Notes under the pieces: model-generated
What the model saw: the letters and a program-made list of their open reading frames with translations, nothing else
Told to the model about the DNA's origin: nothing
The model's database searches: none
Translations under genes and position numbers: made by a program
In this document: positions 60,980 to 64,000 of the stretch, in pieces
Numbering within the stretch: the first letter of the stretch is position 1
Layout: each line of letters begins with the position of its first letter
Assembly (NCBI GenBank): GCA_020850755.1
Contig: JADZEB010000011.1
Span: forward strand, 62,001-126,000
Length of the DNA stretch: 64,000 bases
Reading direction: 5' to 3'
Source: Alphaproteobacteria bacterium
GTDB lineage: Bacteria > Pseudomonadota > Alphaproteobacteria > Acetobacterales > Acetobacteraceae

Positions 60980-62238
60980 CGAACTGCCTCCGTCACCGGA
61001 CCAGGGCGGCGCACACGATAGAGGCCGACATCGATCGCGCCGGCGCGGAACCCCGCCTCGCAATAGGCTAGGTAGTATTCCCATTTGCGCTTGAAGCGCA
61101 GGTCAAGGCCCATGGCTCGCAGGCGCGGCCAGGCGCTCTGGAATCGCGTCTGCCAATCGCCGAGGGTGCGCGCATAGCTCGCCCCGAAGCGGGTGACGTG
61201 GTCCAGCCGCAGCCCGGCCGCGGCGATCTGCGCGCGCATCACGCTGTCGGAAGGCAGCATCCCGCCCGGGAAGACATGGCGCTGGATGAAGTCGGCGCCG
61301 CGCTCATAGGCGGCGTAGCGGTCTTCCGCCATGGTGATGACCTGAAGAGCGGCGATCCCGCCCCGGCGCAGGCGATCGCGGATCGTCGCGAAGTAGGCTG
61401 GCCAGTATTCGCGCCCGACCGCTTCCAGCATTTCGATCGATACGATGCGATCGAAGGTGCCGGTGCAGTCGCGATAATCCTCCAGTCGCAGATCTGCGCG
61501 GCCGCTGGCGCAGAGATCTGCCATCCGCTCGCGGGCGTAGGCAAGCTGCGCCGGCGACAGGGTGAGGCCGGTCACGCGGCAACCCCGTTCGCGGGCCAGG
61601 CGCTCGGCGAGTCCGCCCCAGCCGCAGCCGATCTCAAGCACGCTCTGGCCTTCGCGCGGGGCAAGCGCCTCGATGGCCAGATCCTGCTTGGCCGCCTGCG
61701 CCTCCTCGAGGCTGGTGCGCGCATCAGCGTACAGGCCGGAGGAATAGGTCATGCCGGCATCCAGCCACGCGGCATAGAACTCGTTGCCCAGGTCGTAGTG
61801 GGCAGGGATGTTGCGCCGGCTGCCGCGCCTCGTGTTGGCACTGCGCAGATGGCCGAGACGGTTCGCCCAGCGGGCAAGGCGGCTACCGTTCAGCGAGGCG
61901 TACATCGTCCTGTGGTTGCGCGCCGCGAGCTCGATCAGGGCGGCAAGATCGGGCGTCGACCAGTCGCCATCCATGTACGCTTCGGCGAAGCCGATATCCC
62001 CACCGAGCAGCAGGCGGCGCACGGCGCGCCAACGCGCAAGCGTGAGCGTCGCGCTCGGCCCCGGCCTCGGACCGACGCGCTGAAGGGTCTCGCCCGCGGG
62101 GGTCTGGATCAGGAGCTGGCCGTGCTCGACCTGGGTGGCGAGCCGCGCCAGAAAGCGCCGCGCCAATGAGAACCGGGCGCCGCGACGCTTGGCACCGGTG
62201 CCGCCCGATACGGCGAGGGTGTCGGCAGGACCTGTCAT
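60973..62238 (-). CDS. cfa: cyclopropane-fatty-acid-synthase-family SAM methyltransferase
   Basis: 421 aa from the ATG at 62238. N-terminal lipid-binding domain (LLLGGDIGFAEAYMDGDWSTPDL), then NIPAHYDLGNEFYAAWLD and MTYSSGLY, the SAM motif VLEIGCGWGGLAERLARERGCRVTGLTLS, and the late FIQRHVFPGGMLPS. All core CFAS blocks are intact. It methylates double bonds of membrane phospholipids. The neighbouring DUF1365 and FAD oxidoreductase genes suggest a modified product, such as a methylated or furan fatty acid, rather than a plain cyclopropane. Confidence 0.92.
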   Translation of the reverse strand: MTGPADTLAVSGGTGAKRRGARFSLARRFLARLATQVEHGQLLIQTPAGETLQRVGPRPGPSATLTLARWRAVRRLLLGGDIGFAEAYMDGDWSTPDLAALIELAARNHRTMYASLNGSRLARWANRLGHLRSANTRRGSRRNIPAHYDLGNEFYAAWLDAGMTYSSGLYADARTSLEEAQAAKQDLAIEALAPREGQSVLEIGCGWGGLAERLARERGCRVTGLTLSPAQLAYARERMADLCASGRADLRLEDYRDCTGTFDRIVSIEMLEAVGREYWPAYFATIRDRLRRGGIAALQVITMAEDRYAAYERGADFIQRHVFPGGMLPSDSVMRAQIAAAGLRLDHVTRFGASYARTLGDWQTRFQSAWPRLRAMGLDLRFKRKWEYYLAYCEAGFRAGAIDVGLYRVRRPGPVTEAVRC

Positions 62239-62260
62239 GATTCCCCGCTCATGCCGCTGG

Positions 62261-63073
62261 CTATTCCCGCGGCGGCGCGGCGAAGGCGGTCGCACGCGCG
62301 GCCGGAACAATGGTGACCGGCGCTGGCGGCGGTGCGGGGCGCGCGTGGAGCGGCACGCCTTTCCACCACAGGCGCAGCGCCTCCCAATGAATGCCGGCGA
62401 TCACCTTCATTGTCAAAAGCGGCGTGCGCAGGAAGGTGCCGAGCAGGGCACGGTCGGTCAGTGCCCGGCGCTCGGCCGACAGCACGGCGACGATCAGCGT
62501 ACCGTCGGCATCGCTGCCGCGAATGGCGATCGACAGCCGCTCATCCGGCGGGTGGATGCGGAAGTCGTAGCGCATGTTCATCGCCATGAAGGGCGAGACG
62601 TAGAATTCCTTGTCGCAGTCCTGGCGCACATCGCCCGGCGCGGCGCCTCCCTCCACCGGGAGGAGATAGGTGTGGCGTTGCCCGAAAGTGTTGTGCACCT
62701 CGTGCAGCAGGGCAAGGAGCCGCCCGTCGCGGTGGTGGCAGAAATAGACGCTGATGGGATTGAAGCCATAGCCTAGCACACGAGGCATGGCGAGCAGCCG
62801 GATCGGCCCGCCTTCGATGTCGATGCCCGCCTGCGCCAGGTGGCGCTCGACCCAGGGGCGTAGCGGCGCGCCCGAGCCGTCGGCATGGTCGCGTTCGTCG
62901 AAACCAAAGAGATTGAAGCGGCGGTGCGAGAGGAGGCGCAGGCGCCTGCAAAGCGCCGGCACCTCGTCGAGGTCGAGCAACAGCGAGAAGACGCGATAGC
63001 GCAGCCGATGCCGGCGCGGGCGCATGCGCCGATGCATCACGAAGCCGGCGTAAAGGGCAGATGCCCCGCTCAC
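62261..63073 (-). CDS. DUF1365 family protein
   Basis: 270 aa with a GTG start at 63073 overlapping the FAD-oxidoreductase stop (GTGA). Family blocks: SALYAGFVMHRRMRPRRHRLRYRVFSLLLDLDE, LLSHRRFNLFGFDERDH, LLAMPRVLGYGFNPISVYFCHH, LHEVHNTFGQRHTYLLP and KEFYVSPFMAMNMRYDFR. DUF1365 genes are widely linked to CFAS-like methyltransferases and FAD-dependent desaturase-like proteins, exactly as here. The biochemical role is not established. Confidence 0.9.
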   Translation of the reverse strand: MSGASALYAGFVMHRRMRPRRHRLRYRVFSLLLDLDEVPALCRRLRLLSHRRFNLFGFDERDHADGSGAPLRPWVERHLAQAGIDIEGGPIRLLAMPRVLGYGFNPISVYFCHHRDGRLLALLHEVHNTFGQRHTYLLPVEGGAAPGDVRQDCDKEFYVSPFMAMNMRYDFRIHPPDERLSIAIRGSDADGTLIVAVLSAERRALTDRALLGTFLRTPLLTMKVIAGIHWEALRLWWKGVPLHARPAPPPAPVTIVPAARATAFAAPPRE

Positions 63074-64000
63074 GCACCCGCCCCCGCACTCGTTTCCATG
63101 GCTGGCTCCTCGTGCTGGACCAGGGCAGGCGCGATGCGCCCCGACTCGTTCGCCACACGCCAGGGGCGGCGCACGCCGCCAAGCTGCTCGGCCACCGCGA
63201 GGCCCGATTGCAGCCCGTCCTCGTGGAAGCCTGCGCCGAAATGCGCGCCACAATACCACAGGCCGCGATCGCCCTGCAGCGACCACAGCCGGCGCTGCGC
63301 GCGCATGGCGGCGGCATCGAAAACCGGATGCTCGTAGGATTCGCTGCGGAGGAGCGTGCCGGGGCGCGGCGGGTGCGGCGGGTTGAGCGTGACGAAGTAG
63401 TCGGCGGCACCAGGCAGACGCTGCAGGCGGTTCATCCAGTAGGTCACGGCCGGCAGCGCTGCCTCGGCATGCGTGCCCGAGCGGCCGAGATAGTTCCAGC
63501 TCGACCATACGGCGCGACGGCGCGGCATGAGGGCCGCATCGGTGTGCAGCACCGCCAGGTTGCGGGTGTAGCGGAAGGCCCCGAGGAGCGCGCGCTCGCG
63601 CGCGCTCGCCTCCGCACCAAGAAGTGCGAGGGCCTGGTCGGCATGGCATGCGATCACGGCATGATCGTAGACATGCGCGCCCGAGGCCGTGCGCACACGC
63701 ACCCCCTGCTCCAGCCGCTCGACGCCGAGCACGCGCCGACCGGTGCGGATACGGTCGGCGAACGGCTCGGTCAGGCGCCGCACATAGGCCCGGCTGCCGC
63801 CGCGCACGGTGCGCCACACCGGGCGGTCACTCAGCTTGAGCAGGCCGTGATTCTCGCAGAAGCGGATGAAGGCTGCCGCCGGATGGCGGCGCGCATCGGC
63901 CAGCGGGCAGGACCAGATCGCCGCCGACATCGGCAACAGATGGTCCTCCTGCAGCGCGGCACCATAGCCCTTGGCACGCAGATACGCGTCGAGCGAACCG
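63070..64000 (-). CDS. FAD-dependent amine-oxidase-fold oxidoreductase (N-terminus cut by window edge)
   Basis: About 310 codons are present and the frame stays open to the right edge, so the N-terminal FAD motif is missing from view. Visible blocks: SLDAYLRAKGYGAALQEDHLLPMSAAIWS, WRTVRGGSRAYVRRLTEPFADRI, YDHAVIACHADQALALLG and the C-terminal GLWYCGAHFGAGFHEDGLQSGLAVAEQLGG. These are typical of the NAD/FAD-binding protein found with DUF1365 and CFAS. A methionine at 63936 is internal, not the real start. It heads the lipid-modification operon. Confidence 0.88.
   Translation of the reverse strand, partial: GSLDAYLRAKGYGAALQEDHLLPMSAAIWSCPLADARRHPAAAFIRFCENHGLLKLSDRPVWRTVRGGSRAYVRRLTEPFADRIRTGRRVLGVERLEQGVRVRTASGAHVYDHAVIACHADQALALLGAEASARERALLGAFRYTRNLAVLHTDAALMPRRRAVWSSWNYLGRSGTHAEAALPAVTYWMNRLQRLPGAADYFVTLNPPHPPRPGTLLRSESYEHPVFDAAAMRAQRRLWSLQGDRGLWYCGAHFGAGFHEDGLQSGLAVAEQLGGVRRPWRVANESGRIAPALVQHEEPAMETSAGAGA

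Overview
This 64 kb window is very G+C-rich (third codon positions almost all G or C) and packed with catabolic operons. It holds many Bug/TctC-type solute receptors, two complete tripartite tricarboxylate transporters (TTT), a TRAP transporter, hydantoinase/oxoprolinase subunits and CoA-linked side pathways. That mix suggests a soil or water alphaproteobacterium of the Rhodospirillales/Acetobacteraceae type; this placement is inferred from gene content and base composition. I see no rRNA, tRNA, CRISPR array, phage or insertion-sequence transposase.

Layout. 0-3.0 kb (minus): a cut-off CobW/G3E GTPase, an amidohydrolase and an orphan Bug receptor. 3.15-8.6 kb: a dipeptide-type ABC importer, with the minus-strand order permease, permease, ATPase, ATPase and a divergent binding protein. 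8.7-16.5 kb (plus): creatininase-family amidohydrolase, ketopantoate-reductase-like enzyme, M20 peptidase, SDR and HyuA/HyuB, which look like a pathway for opening cyclic amides. 16.8-19.6 kb (minus): a DctQMP TRAP transporter. 19.8-29.3 kb: an unusual island with an SDR, a DapA-family lyase, two HcnC/opine-oxidase-like flavoproteins, an AcoX/NAD-kinase-like protein, a divergent glycine decarboxylase pair (GcvPA/GcvPB-like, without GcvT or GcvH) and an IclR regulator. A GTTCGC-N3-GCGAAC palindrome occurs at two places in it. 29.6-37.3 kb (plus): a carbohydrate-type ABC importer followed by a DapA-family aldolase, two SDRs and a sugar isomerase/epimerase. 37.3-39.0 kb (minus): a compact nitric-oxide-response operon (group III truncated haemoglobin, 5-formyl-THF cyclo-ligase family protein, NsrR-like Rrf2 regulator) behind a near-consensus NsrR operator. 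39.0-42.3 kb: an orphan Bug receptor, a frameshifted HExxHxxGxxH metallopeptidase flanked by diverged direct repeats, and an acyl-CoA dehydrogenase. 42.6-51.9 kb: two TTT operons (TctC-TctB-TctA) around an SMP-30-like lactonase, an MmgE/PrpD protein and an AroM protein; each TTT operon has a TTGAA-N4-TTCAA palindrome just upstream. 51.9-60.3 kb: a 2-hydroxyacid dehydrogenase lacking the usual catalytic His, an Lrp/AsnC regulator, a DUF35 plus degenerate thiolase pair (like Ltp2-type aldolases), another Bug receptor, and a CoA-transferase/crotonase/acyl-CoA dehydrogenase operon divergent from a GntR/UTRA regulator. 60.3-64 kb (minus): a lipid-modification cluster with an FAD oxidoreductase (cut off), DUF1365, a cyclopropane-fatty-acid-synthase-like methyltransferase and a small exported protein.

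How it fits together. Most of the window is a chain of substrate-specific modules, each made of an uptake system or periplasmic receptor, a few enzymes and often a local regulator. The strongest candidates for new biology are the GcvPAB-like/flavoprotein/AcoX island with its shared operators, the NsrR-globin-folate operon, the palindrome shared by the two TTT operons, and the DUF35-thiolase pair that has lost thiolase chemistry. Functional assignments rest on motifs read by eye; no database search was possible.
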